Source of the DNA: Apricaphanius iberus
Taxonomy: Eukaryota; Chordata; Actinopteri; Cyprinodontiformes; Aphaniidae
Length of the DNA stretch: 64,000 nt
Assembly: GCA_028564705.1 (NCBI GenBank)
Contig: JAPXFQ010000061.1
Coordinates: 1 to 64,000, forward strand
Direction of reading: 5' to 3'
Of this stretch, positions 43,901 through 55,140 are shown piece after piece. Under the pieces are notes generated by a model, which saw nothing but the letters and a program-made list of their open reading frames with translations, was not told where the DNA came from and searched no databases. How positions within the stretch are numbered: position 1 is the stretch's first letter; every line of letters starts with the position of its first letter. A program made the translations under genes and the position numbers.

Positions 43901-46900
43901 TTACATACCTTTGCTTTACCGAGTGGTTATTTGAGTTACTGTTGCCTTTCTATCAGTTCCAACCAGTCTGCCCATTATTCTCTGACATCTGGCATCAACA
44001 AGGAATTATCGCCCACAGAACTGTCGCTCACTGGATATTTCGATTTCAGGTAAAACCTGGAGAAGTGAGAACCAGTGTGACCACTGCTGCCTGTCTGCAG
44101 GTATAGTTGGTATGGTTATCAATCAACTCCTCTCACTTCCGGGGGTTCAATAACTGATGTTTCTGCTCCTCTAATAAGAGCTTTTTCTCTCACAAAGATG
44201 ATGATGCTCCATCGTTATATCAAAACATTAGAAACACCCGTTATCCTGTCATTCCGACGTGGTATTCTGAACTTTGCAGATTAAACTCAGTGAGTGGAGT
44301 GAATCACCTCAGCTACAGGTTAAAACAAGTCGCCCCCGGAAGAAGTCTAACAGGTTTTAGCTCCGCCCCTTCTCTGACTCACCTGAGGGAAACACAGGAA
44401 GCAGCTTGTAACATAGATTTTCCTTCAGACTAAGCTACCCGCTTCATCTGGGTGAGTCCAGCTTTAGGAGAGAAATAAAAGCACTCAGAGTCACTTTCAG
44501 GGAGGTTTTAGTAGAGGAGGGAGGGGAGCCATGACTGACTGGACCTTCTGTGTTTTCAGCTTCACTCAGAGACTAAATGGCTTCCAGATTAAAGGAGGAT
44601 CTCTGCTGTCCCGTGTGTCAGGACGTCTTTAAGGATCCGGTTCTTCTGTCATGTAGCCACAGCTTCTGTAAGGAGTGTCTGAAGGACTGGTGGAGAGAGA
44701 AACCAGTAAGAGAGTGTCCAGTTTGTAAGAGGAGATCTTCACGACAGGAACCACCTTCTAATCTGGCTCTGAAGAACCTGTGTGAGACGTTCTTACAGCA
44801 GAGAGACCAGAGAGCTTCAGAGGATCTCTGCAGTCTGCACTCTGAGAAACTCAGACTTTTCTGTCTGGACCATCAAGAACCGATCTGCTCCATCTGCAGA
44901 GATTCAAAAAAACACACCAACCACAGATTCAGACCCATTGATGAAGCTGCTGAGGATCACAGAGAGAACCTGAAAACATCTCTGGATCCTTTAAAGAAGA
45001 AGCTGGAGCTCAGGAAGAAAGATCTAGAGGAGTTTGATCAGACAGCAGAACACATGAAGGTCCAGGCCCGACACACAGAGAGGCAGATTAAGGAGCAGTT
45101 TAAGAAGCTTCATCAGTTCTTAGCAGAGGAAGAGGAGGCCAGGCTGGCTGCACTGAGGGAGGAAGAGGAGAAGAAGAGTGAGATGATGAAGGAGAAGATG
45201 GAGGCTCTGAGCAGAGAGATAGCAGCTCTTTCAGACACAGTCAGAGCCACAGAGGAGGAGCTGAGAGCTGAAGACGTCTCATTCCTGCACAACTACAAGG
45301 CTGCAGTGGAAAGAGTCCAGCGCTGCCCCCTGCTGGAGGATCCACAGCTTCCCTCAGGAGCTCTGATAGACCAGGCCAGACATCTGGGCAACCTGGCCTT
45401 CATCATCTGGAGCAACATGAAGGACATGGTGTCCTACACTCCTCTCATCCTCGACCCAAACACGGCTCACCCTAAACTCCACCTGTCTGAAGATCTGACC
45501 TGTGTGAGGGCCGGACCGAGACGGCCGCTTCCCAATAACCCCAAGAGGTTGGACATATGGTGGTCCGTTCTTGGTTCTGAGGGCTTCAAGTCAGGGAACC
45601 ACAGCTGGGATGTGGATGTTTTAGACAGTGAGGTTTGGACCCTCGGTTTGTTAGCAGATTCTGTCCACAGGAAAAGAAACATCCAGTCTGGGTTGTGGGG
45701 ATTGATGTTAACAGAGGATCAGTTATCGGTCTGCTCACCAGCTTCCTCCATAAATCTCTCAGTCCAGAAGAAGCTCCAGAGGATCAGAGTGAATCTGGAC
45801 TGGGACAGAGGAAAGCTGTCGTTCTCTGATCTGGATACTAACACACACATACACACCTTCACACACACCTTCACTGAAAAGATGTTTCCATATATTTACA
45901 CTTTGGACGAAGTAAACATCTTACAGAGGAAGATCTCGGTAAGGAAACAGCCGCTGTGATTCATCCAGATAGATCTGGTCATCTTGTCGTTTCCAGTTTA
46001 GTCGACATGAAACACTTTCTAGTTTTAATCAGTTTCCTGACAGTTCGTACGACAGTTTTAAAATCAAACCAGAACCGGTTCAGCATTTATTAAAAGAGAA
46101 ACAAAGCGTCCGAGAGGCTTCGCTTCTGTTCCATCAACGTGCCTTTTGACCTTTTTTTAAATCAAATAGCTATTTCAGTGGAATCTTCACTACAGAACTT
46201 CCTGCAAACCTTCACAATAAGAGCCTCTGGGGAAGCCCTGTGATTTTATAAGATAACGAATCATAAAGACCCAGCAGTCTGTGTGCCTTGGCTGCAGGAT
46301 ATAATTTCTTCTTGAAAATTTTGTAATTAATTTGTAATTAATGATGGTTTGTATGCATCAAGCACAATATTAAATATGTTTGCATCCCTGGTTTTAAATT
46401 ATGTAGAAACATAATGTGATTTAATGTAGTTGTGCAAGGATTTATTAAATAATTGTACCCTAAACTATCTACTGTCTAAAGTTTGTTTTCCATTAGCATC
46501 TTATTTTTATTTATTTTTATTTTTTTAGCATCTTATTAAATAATCTCATTTTATTAAATAATCTCAAGAACGCAGACTCTGACAAGTGAGTCCTGCTGAA
46601 CCTTTCAGAGTAAAAGCTCTAAGTTTGACTTTAATAATCAGGCATTTATCAGATAAAACAGCATGCAAAATATGATTTGTTTTAATGTTTTTTTTTTTCT
46701 CCAAAGGTATTAAAATGAAACTATGGAGTTAATTTAAAGGAACAGGTCTCTTACTGGTGCGGCTTTAAATAACTCAGATCTGATTGGCTAAACACCAAAC
46801 AAACACATGGTCACTGTCAAGGTATGATAATATAACCTACAGATCTAGACGAATCACGTCTGTCGCTTATTTTAGCTTCAAACGGCTCATTTTCATTGAA

Positions 46901-49900
46901 AAATAAAAGACTTACTGTAATTCGCTACGTGTTTTCACACAAAACCTAAAGTAACTTTTGCCGCTGGCTTGAAAATCTGCGTTTTCTCTTTCTCAAGGAC
47001 ACCATTGCTCAAATCGTTTCATCCTTTTTGTGGTTTGAAAGCAGAGAGGGATGGCTGACAGAGCTGCGTGGGTCATTGTTAATGATTCGAGTAAGTAATG
47101 ATCGTTGTATTAAGCTGCCTGATAGGCTATAATGAAACAATGAGGGAAAACTTTTTTTTTTCTACCAAACTTTTTTATCGAATCCTTTTTTTTCTATCGC
47201 ACCACACGTCTATCAATGGATATGTATTGTATCAAATTATTGTGCAGCAATTATTATTATGCGGTTTTACACCCAAGTCACAAAACATGTGCCGTTTTTC
47301 TAGGACGTGGATTCTAAAGAGCAGCAGTAGCTCATTAGCAATTCACCTCTGTGATGTGGGCGGAGCCAATCACGTAGAGGTCCCGTCTAGTGGAGATGCT
47401 ACAGTACAGACCAAAAGTCTGGACCCACCTTGTCATTCAGTGCGTTTTCTTTATTTTCATGACTACATTGTAGATTCTTACAGAAGTCATCAAAACTATG
47501 AATGAACACATATGGAATTATGTATTACTTTTACAAACAGTGTGAAATAACCCGGCCTCCACAGTCAGCGGATCTGAACCCAATGGAGATGATTTGGGGT
47601 GAGCAGAACCGCAGAGTGAAGGCAAAAGGTCCAACAAGTACTAAGCATCTCTGGGAACTCCTTCAAGACTGTTGGAAAAATTATTTCTGGTGACTAGAAG
47701 CTCAAGAGAATGCAAAGCAGTAATCAGAGCAAAGGGTGGCTACTTTGAGGAATCTAAAATATAACATGGATTCAGTTATTTCACCCTTTTTGTTTAAGTA
47801 CATACAGTAATTCCATCCATCATGTGTTCATTCATAGTTTTGATGCCCATAATTGAGAATCTACAATGTAGTCATCAAAATAAAGAAAGCACATTGAATG
47901 AGACTTTTGGGGGCTGCGCAGTGGCACAGTGGTTAGCACTGTTGCCTTGCAGCAAGAAGGTTGTGGGTTTCTGCATGGAGTTTGCATGTTCTCCCCGTGC
48001 ATGCGTGAGTTCCCTCCGGGTACTCCAGCTTCCTCCCACAGTCTAAAGACATGACTGTCAGGTTACTTGATCACCTTAGGAGTGTGTGCGTGCATGGTTG
48101 TTTGTCCTGTGTGTCTCTATGTGGCCCTGTGATGGACTGGCGACCTGTCCAGGGTGTACCTCGCCTGGAGATAGGCACCAGCCCCCCCGCAGCCCCTGGA
48201 GGACTAAGCGGTTCAGAAAATGGATGGATGGATGGATGAGACTTTTGGTTTGTACTGTACATCACAATAGCGGTCTGTTTTAGACTGTGTTTTAGTGTCT
48301 GCTAGCGATGCACAGAGATATGAATGCAGAACAGTCAGAAATGCAATTTTAAGCTTAATTTTCTTAAGATTTGTTCTCTAGCATCAGAAAAAATCCACAA
48401 AAACAGGTTAACAACACAACAAACCTAAAAACAAAAATAGCTACAATGACGTTTCAAGCTGCAAGGTAAATCTGACTCAGATTTTCATGGATTTTGGGGA
48501 AGCACAAAAAAATTGGATTAAATTGGATTAAAACCAAGCACTTCAGAGACGCTCTGAGCTCACAGGGGATTTATAACAGAACATTGGTGAAATGAGGGAG
48601 TGTTTTGGCAGAAAAAATGCCTTATTTTGAGGCTGCACTTTGGCAGCCCCAACAACTCCCATTATATGGATCTAAGCTGATCGCAAATATAAATATCTCC
48701 CGAAGGACTTCAAGTCGAACCAAAATTGTCTGCGTTGGTAAATGGACGAAACGTATGCTATAAATGAAAAACTTTCCCTTTAATTCAAGTCTGCAGTGTG
48801 GAAGCTGAGCACGGATTCAGGCTTCAGAAAAAAAGGCAAAAACCTGAAACCTCATGACAGTAACCCCTGCAGCAAATCCTGCTATCTGATTACGCACAAA
48901 TGGGTGGTCATTTCAACTCCATGTGGAGCAGGAGGAAGATGGGAGAAAGTGTTTAGGCCACAGCAGATATTCCTATTTTCAGTTCAATAGTTCAATAAAA
49001 AAAAATGTATATGTAGTTCTCTGTTCCGCTTATTTGGATTTAATATAATTTAAAATGAGTCAAATAATAAATAACATTGAATATGCATCAAAATACTATT
49101 ATATCTAAAAACTGACAGATATAAAGAGATTATTACAGGGTGTTTTCTACCCTGTCGATCAACATGAGGACAGAAACACGTCTAGCGTGACCTCTGAGGA
49201 AGATCCAGGATTAAAACCTTGGCAGCCGAACTGTAGAAACGCAGCCTCCTAATACGGTCTTCTGCTCTATCATTGATTTTAGACTTTTCTGGTTCAATCT
49301 GGATAGTGTTTTAAAGTGCTTTCTAAATACAGCTGAACTGGACTGACCAAAAAGCTGCACATCAACCAGACATTTCATTCGAACACTGAAACTGTGAGCC
49401 ACCTGCTTCCTATGGATGGAGTAGTAGTCTTGGGAGCCCCTCTCGGTGTGGGGGTTCTCCATCAGCGGCAGGTCTCTCAGAGCTGTGCACCACTTAGCCG
49501 GGCCGTCCTGTCCAGTCGTCCTCCTCAGCAAGCGCACAGTAATGTAGGCCGTGTAGTGGTTCTTAAAAGTAATTTCCTCAACCTGGAACACAGACAACAA
49601 CAACAGAACTTCAACATCCTTTTTTGCTAAACCATTCATTGATTTATAAACTAGTAGGAGGATTTAGAAGTCTATTATCTGAGCTACAGGGAGCGTTGTG
49701 GATCTGATGCAGCTTTTAAGGCAGACCTGTGAGGACGCTGTTGCAATAATCAATCAGACTAAAGCTGAATGCATATGAGTTTTTCTAGGTCTCCTTGTGT
49801 CATCAGTCCTTTAATCCTAGAAATGTTCCTCAGCTGATAGAAAGCTGACCTTGTTATTGCCTTTATGTGACCCTGGAGGTTCAGGTCTGAGCCCATTATT

Positions 49901-52900
49901 ACACCTAGATTTCTGGCCTGATCAGTAGTTTCTAGCTGGATTAACTGAAGCTGTGTGCTGACTCTCGATCGTTCCTCTTTAGGGCTAATAATAATTACTT
50001 ATGTTTTATTTCTATTCAGCTGGAGAAAATGATGGCACATCTAGCTATTATTGTGATCAATGCATTCAGTTAGGGTTTGAATGGGTTTTAGTCACCTGGT
50101 GACATTGTAATTTAAAACTGAGTATCATCTGCATATTTATGGTTATTAATCCTACTGGTTGTTATAATCTGGGCTGGTGTAGATATTAAATAAGAGGGCA
50201 CCCAGGATAGAGCCCTGGGCAACCCCACATGTGATTACTGCCTGTTCTGCGGTCATAGAAACATGTATCCAGTTTTTTTTAAACGAATACTCTACCCACC
50301 TCGTTTAAAAAAAATAAAATAATCCCCATCCCACCAAACCAGATAATTGCAGTTTTAAACACACTTATAAACTTACCAAACCTGAAGTGGGCAGTAGTTC
50401 CACCAAATCCAATCCGCACAAAGTAACTTTTTATTCTCCAACTTCTACATACAGCAGTAACTGAGCTTATAAAAACAATTGAGCATAAAGAGTTTGGATA
50501 ATCAGTACTGTAATCTGTCCTGATCTGAGGGCAGAAATTATGTTTCTTAGTCTAAACACATGTCGCACAGGTGATGGTTTTTTGTTGGTGCGAACAGTGA
50601 GGTTGTGATTCCTAAAACAGAGTTTTTTTAAAGAATCATTTTCGGTGCGTTTCGTGTGGATGACCGGCCAAACTGTAGAAAGATATCTCTTTTTTGTGAG
50701 ATAGCCGGCTACGTGTGGACAGGGCACAGTCTCAGTCCTGTGCTGAGCACGGAAACCAGACTGAAAAGTATCAAAGAGGTTGCTTATTCATCAAAAACTG
50801 TGATTGCAGCAAAGACGCTGCTTCCAGGCTAAGGTCTGACCCCGCCATTAAAGAAACCCTGAATCAGCCTTAAAATAAAAATTCTGTTGGAGATTATTAT
50901 TATTTTATGCTAAAATGTATTTCTGGCAGGATCCTTTGAAGCCTCCAGCGTTGAGTTAATGAGGAGCCACTGTGCTTTAAAAAATGGTTTGTAATTATAA
51001 CTAAATGCTGAAAAGTGGGTCAGAGCCCAAAATATACAGCAGAAATATGAGGCTCAGTTTGTTTTACATTCAGGTCTGATGGAAACAAAACCAATTTAAG
51101 CCATTTGATGTGTTTCTGCCTCCACAAACAGAACAAATCAGCTTTGAATCAGTCCAGCGCTTTCACGTGAAGTCCACTGTGTCTACTGACCTTAATAGGT
51201 CTCACCGACCATCAGATGTTTTCCTAACTGCAGAGGGGTGTAACGCTACATGAGACAATGTGAAGATGAATGGAAAAATCACTGATGCTACTGAGAAATC
51301 CATCAAAAACTCCGTATCTTGGGTAAAAAAATAGAGATTTTACCCAATAGCTGCACATGCTGCATTATCAACGAATTATTATGTAAACATTTCCAAACAT
51401 TGACACTAAGGTTTTTAAGTGGTTATATTGTGTTCTACTCTGGCTATGTCTGCTTTCACTATTTTAATTATTTCAAAAATCCGTTCCAATCTTCAGTCAG
51501 CTCTATATTTTCAACTGTTTTAAGTTGTAGAACATAATAAAATCAAATTAATTTAAGGAATTTAAAGGTTCTTGTTTAATGCTGATCAACGTAAAAAAAA
51601 AATTATATGCATGTTTGTATTAATTTATTTATTTTAGTATTTATTTTATAAATAACAAAAACTAAGGTTGCTTTGCTTTGTTTGGTGTGGACGACATGAA
51701 AGCACGTGTTGTCGTTGGTAGGAACGTTTTGTATATTTTCTGTCCAAAGAATCAGAAGCAGTTTAGCTCAAGATCACGCGTTACTGCAGACCTGACTGTG
51801 ACTCTGCAAACTAAAGCAACCTGAAGCTCAAACCTTGAGGACAGATTTTGCACGACATTCTGGTCTTAATGATCTGTGAACAGCAAACATCAGAAACTGC
51901 CTCTTAAATATCATTGTGGCATTTATTATGTCTTTGAGACAAATATGACCTTTCAGTTGTAATTTCCAGAACAAAAAACATAAATCAGGAGTAGCTCCTT
52001 GGCATATTTAGGCAGTTTCTAGAAAAAAAACGTTACAGAACAGGATATATATTCAGCAGCCTCTGGACACTGTGAAATAAAATAGATAACGTATCATCAT
52101 CATTATCATCATCATTTATTTATTTAGTATGGACCATCCACTAACAATCAAGGAAGCCCAAAGTGTCTCATACTAAGAAGTATGATGAAAAATAAATACA
52201 ATGATAAACGATTAAAAGAACAATTAAAAGCAGAACTTTAAAAAAAGGAACAGCTAGGCAGAAGACGTGGCAAAGTAATGGAGGAACAGCTTGGCTTTAA
52301 AACTGTACAGAGGTAGCCTCTCTGATGGACGGCAGCAACTGATTCCACAATTTTGGAACCAGCAACACACGCTGGTCCGACGCACGAAGGGATTTTAAGG
52401 GGGAATATTTTGAAAGTAAACTAGAAAGATAAACCAGAATCGGGGTAACATGCTCACATTTTGTAGCACCACAGATAAACTACTCAATAACTTTCACATA
52501 TAGTAACAAAACCCTTTTAACATTATGCTGTTGCATATTTCTGAAAAATACTGTATAAGAAAATCAGTTTTATTACATTCATATTTTGTAAACTACTGTA
52601 TAATTAACTGTAGCTTTCAGAAATGTATAGATAACTACACAGAATTTTCACTTCTATTTGTATGTCACTTGTATGCGGTGTGTGTTACTGAGAAACTTGC
52701 ACTTGTCTCCCACTCATGAACTTCTGTAGCCTGCGTTAAATAGTGCTTAAAGCTGTAATGATTCCTCTCTCCAGCTGAAGTCTGTTACGTGTGCCAGAGC
52801 TGATTGATTATTATTTATTATTATGAGCTGATTAGAGTGTGGCATCAGGTGTCTTCAATATTGAAAAATTTCACAATATTCTGATTATCAGAGATATTTA

Positions 52901-54343
52901 GGACTTTCAATAATTGCCAGTTATAATCATGAAAATTTAAAGAAAAGAAACCTTGGAAATATATCAGTCTGTGCGCCAAGAGTTAATTTAATATACAAGT
53001 TTCACTTTTTATACAATTACTGAAATAAAAGATATTTTTCATTATATTCTTCTTTTGTAGTTTATGTAGATTAAGGTCTGAGTCACACTGAGTATAGACA
53101 TATTCTATCAATGTCAGGGGATCTTTTTGATTTTTTTTTTTCAAGGTCCCCTTGTAATTCCACCATGGACAACTAGGGGTCAGTGGTCCCCAGGTTGAGA
53201 AACACTGATCTAGAGAACAGTGAGGAAATAGCCGAGAACTAGACGGGGAACTGGTCAATGAGCAGAAGCGAGCTGGTTACTATTAGTAACACACCACGAT
53301 GTCATGGATTAAAATCCTACAAGGCAAGAAAGGTCCCCCTGCTTAAGCCAGCAGGCCGCTCTGAAGTTTCTGATCCAGAGAATAAGGAGAATGTCGTGTG
53401 TTCAGATGAGACCAAAACAGAACTATTTGGTATAAACGCCACGTGCTGCGTTTGCAGGGGGAAGAATGCTGAGTTGAATCTCTAGAACACAATACCTACT
53501 GTGAAGCATGGGGGTGGAAGCATCATGCTTTGGGGCTGATTTTTTTCTGCAAAGGGACCAGGATGACTGATCCATTTGGATGAATGAATGGATTGGGCTA
53601 TATATCGTGAGATTTAGAGCGAAAACCTCCTTCCAAACACACAACCTGGGTAACCAAGGAGGGGCTTCATAAGAAGCATTTCTAGCTCCTGGAGAGGCCT
53701 GGCCAGTCTGCAGATCTCAATCCAATCAGAGAATATGTGGAGGGATATGAAAGCCAAAACATGGAAGAAAGGGCCAAATTACCAGCTACTGTGTCCTTAA
53801 ACCTGGTGAAGACCAACAGGAAACTTTTCACCTCTGGCATTACTGAACAAGGTTAAATTACAGTGTTGAGGGGAACGTTTGTTATTGACTGAATACTTAT
53901 TTTCTGCACCATTATACAAATAAATTCTTTAAAAATCATACAATGTGATTTTCTGGATTTTATGTGTATTATCTCTTACTTGAAGTGAAACAAAGATTAA
54001 AATTAAAGACCTCTCTCATCTCCCTAAATGTGACAACCGGTGGCTGCCAAATGCCTTTTTGTTCAATCTTAAGGCACATTTAGTTTTCTTCAGCTGCGTC
54101 ACCTGCTGGTTTTGAGACGTTCAGATCAACAGCGTCCATTCATTTCGTAAGCAGACTTTTATTAGTGCATGTCACTGCATTCTGTAGCTTACTTACGCTG
54201 ACAGGTTTTCCAATCGGGAGGGTGACGTCGACCACGCAGACACCGGACTGAGCCGGTTCTGCTTTGGACTCACCGATCTGCAGGTAGACCGGAGGTTTGA
54301 CCGTGCAGGACAGCGGCTGTCTGCCCGCGTCCATCCCGCTCAT
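37998..54343 (-). CDS. nicn1: Nicolin 1, subunit of the tubulin polyglutamylase complex
   Basis: Six coding exons on the minus strand: 54343-54197, 49582-49403, 40421-40308, 38900-38832, 38584-38480 and 38039-37998 (147, 180, 114, 69, 105 and 42 nt). All junctions are phase 0 with GT-AG borders, giving 218 residues; mammalian NICN1 has about 213. Recognisable stretches are VVDVTLP (exon 1), [12 protein letters not shown] and [10 protein letters not shown] (exon 2), [19 protein letters not shown] (exon 3), GLPDP and QQMWALTE and SIGRFD (exon 5), and [13 protein letters not shown] at the C-terminus. Nicolin 1 is the PGs5 subunit of the TTLL1 polyglutamylase complex, which adds glutamate chains to tubulin in neurons and axonemes; it has no catalytic motif of its own. 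Introns are swollen by transposons: 4.6 kb, 9.0 kb (holding a TRIM gene), 1.4 kb, 0.25 kb and 0.44 kb. The frame is intact, so I take it as functional. Confidence 0.93.
39000..40307. other. nicn1 third coding intron, nothing recognised
   Basis: Most of the 1.4-kb intron between the 69-nt and 114-nt exons of nicn1. AT-rich, without a recognised repeat family or gene. Confidence 0.5.
41399..43574. mobile_element. hAT-type transposon with 8-bp target duplication
   Basis: Flanked by the direct 8-bp repeat 'ggtacact' (41391-41398 and 43575-43582), the length hAT elements produce. The left end 'cagtggcggc' and right end 'gccgtgcag' are decayed inverted termini of a common fish hAT family. There is no intact transposase; the interior is filled with other repeats, among them a TG-rich tract at about 42022-42062 and a nested MITE. 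Confidence 0.75.
42628..42957. mobile_element. MITE nested inside the hAT element
   Basis: Terminal inverted repeats 'agggatgcaccaatac' and, at the right end, the complement of 'ggtattgttgtatccct' bound about 330 bp. The interior 'tcatttgttgtaacaagcag' occurs in reverse orientation at 63.79-64.0 kb, which confirms a repeat family. Confidence 0.7.
44405..44577 (+). promoter_or_regulatory. 5' UTR exon and UTR intron of the TRIM gene
   Basis: A donor (GTGAGT at 44452) ends a non-coding exon and an acceptor ('gtgttttcag', ending 44559) opens the coding exon 17 bp before the ATG. Upstream at about 44362 is 'ctccgcccc', a GC-box-like site. Confidence 0.5.
44577..45959 (+). CDS. TRIM-family E3 ubiquitin ligase (RING, B-box, coiled coil, PRY-SPRY)
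   Basis: A single coding exon of 460 residues. The RING spans residues about 11-52 ([20 protein letters not shown]), B-box 2 about 85-125 (CSLH, CLDH, CSIC, HTNH), a Lys/Glu-rich coiled coil about 128-255, and a PRY-SPRY domain about 285-455 ([28 protein letters not shown]). This is the layout of TRIM35/TRIM39-like proteins, much expanded in teleosts and often antiviral or immune-regulatory. The RING recruits an E2 enzyme and the SPRY domain sets the target. All zinc ligands I can check are present and there is no internal stop. It lies antisense within the second coding intron of nicn1, so it probably arrived as a retrocopy-like or transposed paralogue. The exact paralogue cannot be named from the sequence alone. 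Confidence 0.93.
   Translation: MASRLKEDLCCPVCQDVFKDPVLLSCSHSFCKECLKDWWREKPVRECPVCKRRSSRQEPPSNLALKNLCETFLQQRDQRASEDLCSLHSEKLRLFCLDHQEPICSICRDSKKHTNHRFRPIDEAAEDHRENLKTSLDPLKKKLELRKKDLEEFDQTAEHMKVQARHTERQIKEQFKKLHQFLAEEEEARLAALREEEEKKSEMMKEKMEALSREIAALSDTVRATEEELRAEDVSFLHNYKAAVERVQRCPLLEDPQLPSGALIDQARHLGNLAFIIWSNMKDMVSYTPLILDPNTAHPKLHLSEDLTCVRAGPRRPLPNNPKRLDIWWSVLGSEGFKSGNHSWDVDVLDSEVWTLGLLADSVHRKRNIQSGLWGLMLTEDQLSVCSPASSINLSVQKKLQRIRVNLDWDRGKLSFSDLDTNTHIHTFTHTFTEKMFPYIYTLDEVNILQRKISVRKQPL
45960..47399. other. TRIM 3' flank; one orphan exon candidate
   Basis: AT-rich, with a possible polyadenylation signal variant 'attaaa' near 46089. At 47051-47090 an ATG frame [13 protein letters not shown] ends in a strong donor (GTAAGT), like a first coding exon, but no partner exon was found. 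Otherwise nothing recognised. Confidence 0.4.
47400..48259 (+). mobile_element. Tc1/mariner-type transposon, internally deleted, interrupted by a retroposon
   Basis: Terminal repeats 'acagtacagaccaaaag' at the left and the complement of 'cttttggtttgtactgt' at the right bound it. Between them only the transposase C-terminus survives ([16 protein letters not shown] then [12 protein letters not shown], about 47549-47690), so the gene is mostly deleted. The right terminal repeat is split by a retroposon. Confidence 0.85.
47911..48235 (+). mobile_element. Retroposon with (GATG)n tail inside a Tc1-like element
   Basis: Same family as 35325-35735, here ending in 'ggatggatggatg'. It is bounded by a 13-bp direct repeat 'atgagacttttgg' (47898-47910 and 48236-48248), the target-site duplication expected of LINE-driven insertion. 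Confidence 0.85.
48260..49402. other. nicn1 second coding intron, nothing recognised
   Basis: Mixed AT-rich sequence between the Tc1-like element and the 180-nt nicn1 exon. Short open frames only. Confidence 0.45.
49623..50255 (-). mobile_element. L2-type LINE fragment, same family as 36694-37964
   Basis: From 'gctaaaccattcattgattt' onward the sequence follows 37121-37800 with deletions and many differences. It covers the end of the reverse transcriptase region and lacks the 3' tail. It is a dead fragment in the first coding intron of nicn1. Confidence 0.8.
50256..53250. other. nicn1 first coding intron; LINE-tail remnant at about 52090-52440
   Basis: Mostly unremarkable AT-rich DNA. At 52093-52440 a 'tcatcatcat...ttatttatttagtatgg' start and the stretch 'ttccacaattttggaacc' resemble the 3' end of a LINE on the minus strand. 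No gene is visible. Confidence 0.5.
53258..54010 (+). mobile_element. Decayed Tc1/mariner-type transposon
   Basis: The transposase gene survives in broken frames: 'RKVPLLKPA', '[15 protein letters not shown]' and further on 'GQSADLNPI'-like sequence at about 53706. The end near 53890-54000 ('gaatacttattttctgc', 'catacaatgtgattttc') matches the usual Tc1-like terminal region. Several frameshifts and stops make it inactive. Confidence 0.85.
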
Positions 54344-54345
54344 CC

Positions 54346-55140
54346 TCTGGAAACACACATCAGGTTTAGAACAAAAGTTTTATACATGGACTCAGCCACT
54401 TTGACTAGATCTATAATGTGCTCAGTACATCACAACATCATCTGTGAACATCAATGGGACTGACTATTTAAAGTACTAAATATTTCCTCTAATGTATTTT
54501 ATAATTTTCATGCTTTATTATTATGCTTTGTTTATTTCTTTATCACTCAATCATGTAAATCACCTTGAATTACCCTGTTGTGTGCTATACAAATCAACTT
54601 GCCTTGCTTATGACTTCATGTGTCAACCACTATAAAACAAACACCCATAAACGTTCATAAACAAAGCCGAATTCTTACTAGTGAAATCTCCTCATAATAA
54701 ATTGTTCAGTTTATTCTTAAGCACAGAAAAACGAGACTTTAAGCTATTTCCATCTTAATAAGCCAGTTTTCTGAAGGAAATTCTGTTGCTGCAGCGGCAG
54801 CCGGCCGTCAGCACCCTGGACAGCGGCTCGCTGGAATAAAACAGCTGATGTAAAGCAGCTACGCGGACCGAACCGGTTCTTTTTAACGGTTCTTATTTTA
54901 CTTTTAGGTCACCCAGGTTAACTATCCACTTTCTAACCAGATAACTACCGGGTTAGCATGGCGGCTAGCGGCTGCTACACGATGCTAACGGCAGAATAGG
55001 TCGGTCCGGGCCGGTTGTCGGCTCACCGTCCTCTGGTAGAGAAGAAAAAGCCCCGATTCGATTTTCAAATCTGATCAGCGAGAGCGAAGAGAACCCTTTG
55101 GTGTTACTTCCTGTCTGGTACCGTAACCAAGGCGACTGCG
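54346..55140 (-). promoter_or_regulatory. nicn1: nicn1 5' UTR exon and promoter region
   Basis: The first coding exon starts at 54346 after an acceptor (GTGTTTCCAG). A matching donor (GTGAGC, complement of 55021-55026) ends a non-coding exon at 55027. The stretch 54780-55140 is CpG-richer than its surroundings, and an ETS-like site (complement of 'acttcctg', 55106-55113) lies where the promoter should be. There is no TATA box, as expected for a housekeeping-type promoter. Confidence 0.55.

Larger units (their letters stand above)
41027..44110 (-). mobile_element. Tc1-like DNA transposon remnant, split by a hAT insertion
   Basis: Left part 41027-41398 starts with the terminal sequence 'cactggccactttattagg'; right part 43575-44110 continues the same decayed, minus-strand Tc1-type transposase gene. 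The two halves were adjacent before the hAT element entered at 'ggtacact'. The second terminus is not visible past about 44110, and the reading frame is broken by many stops. Confidence 0.75.
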
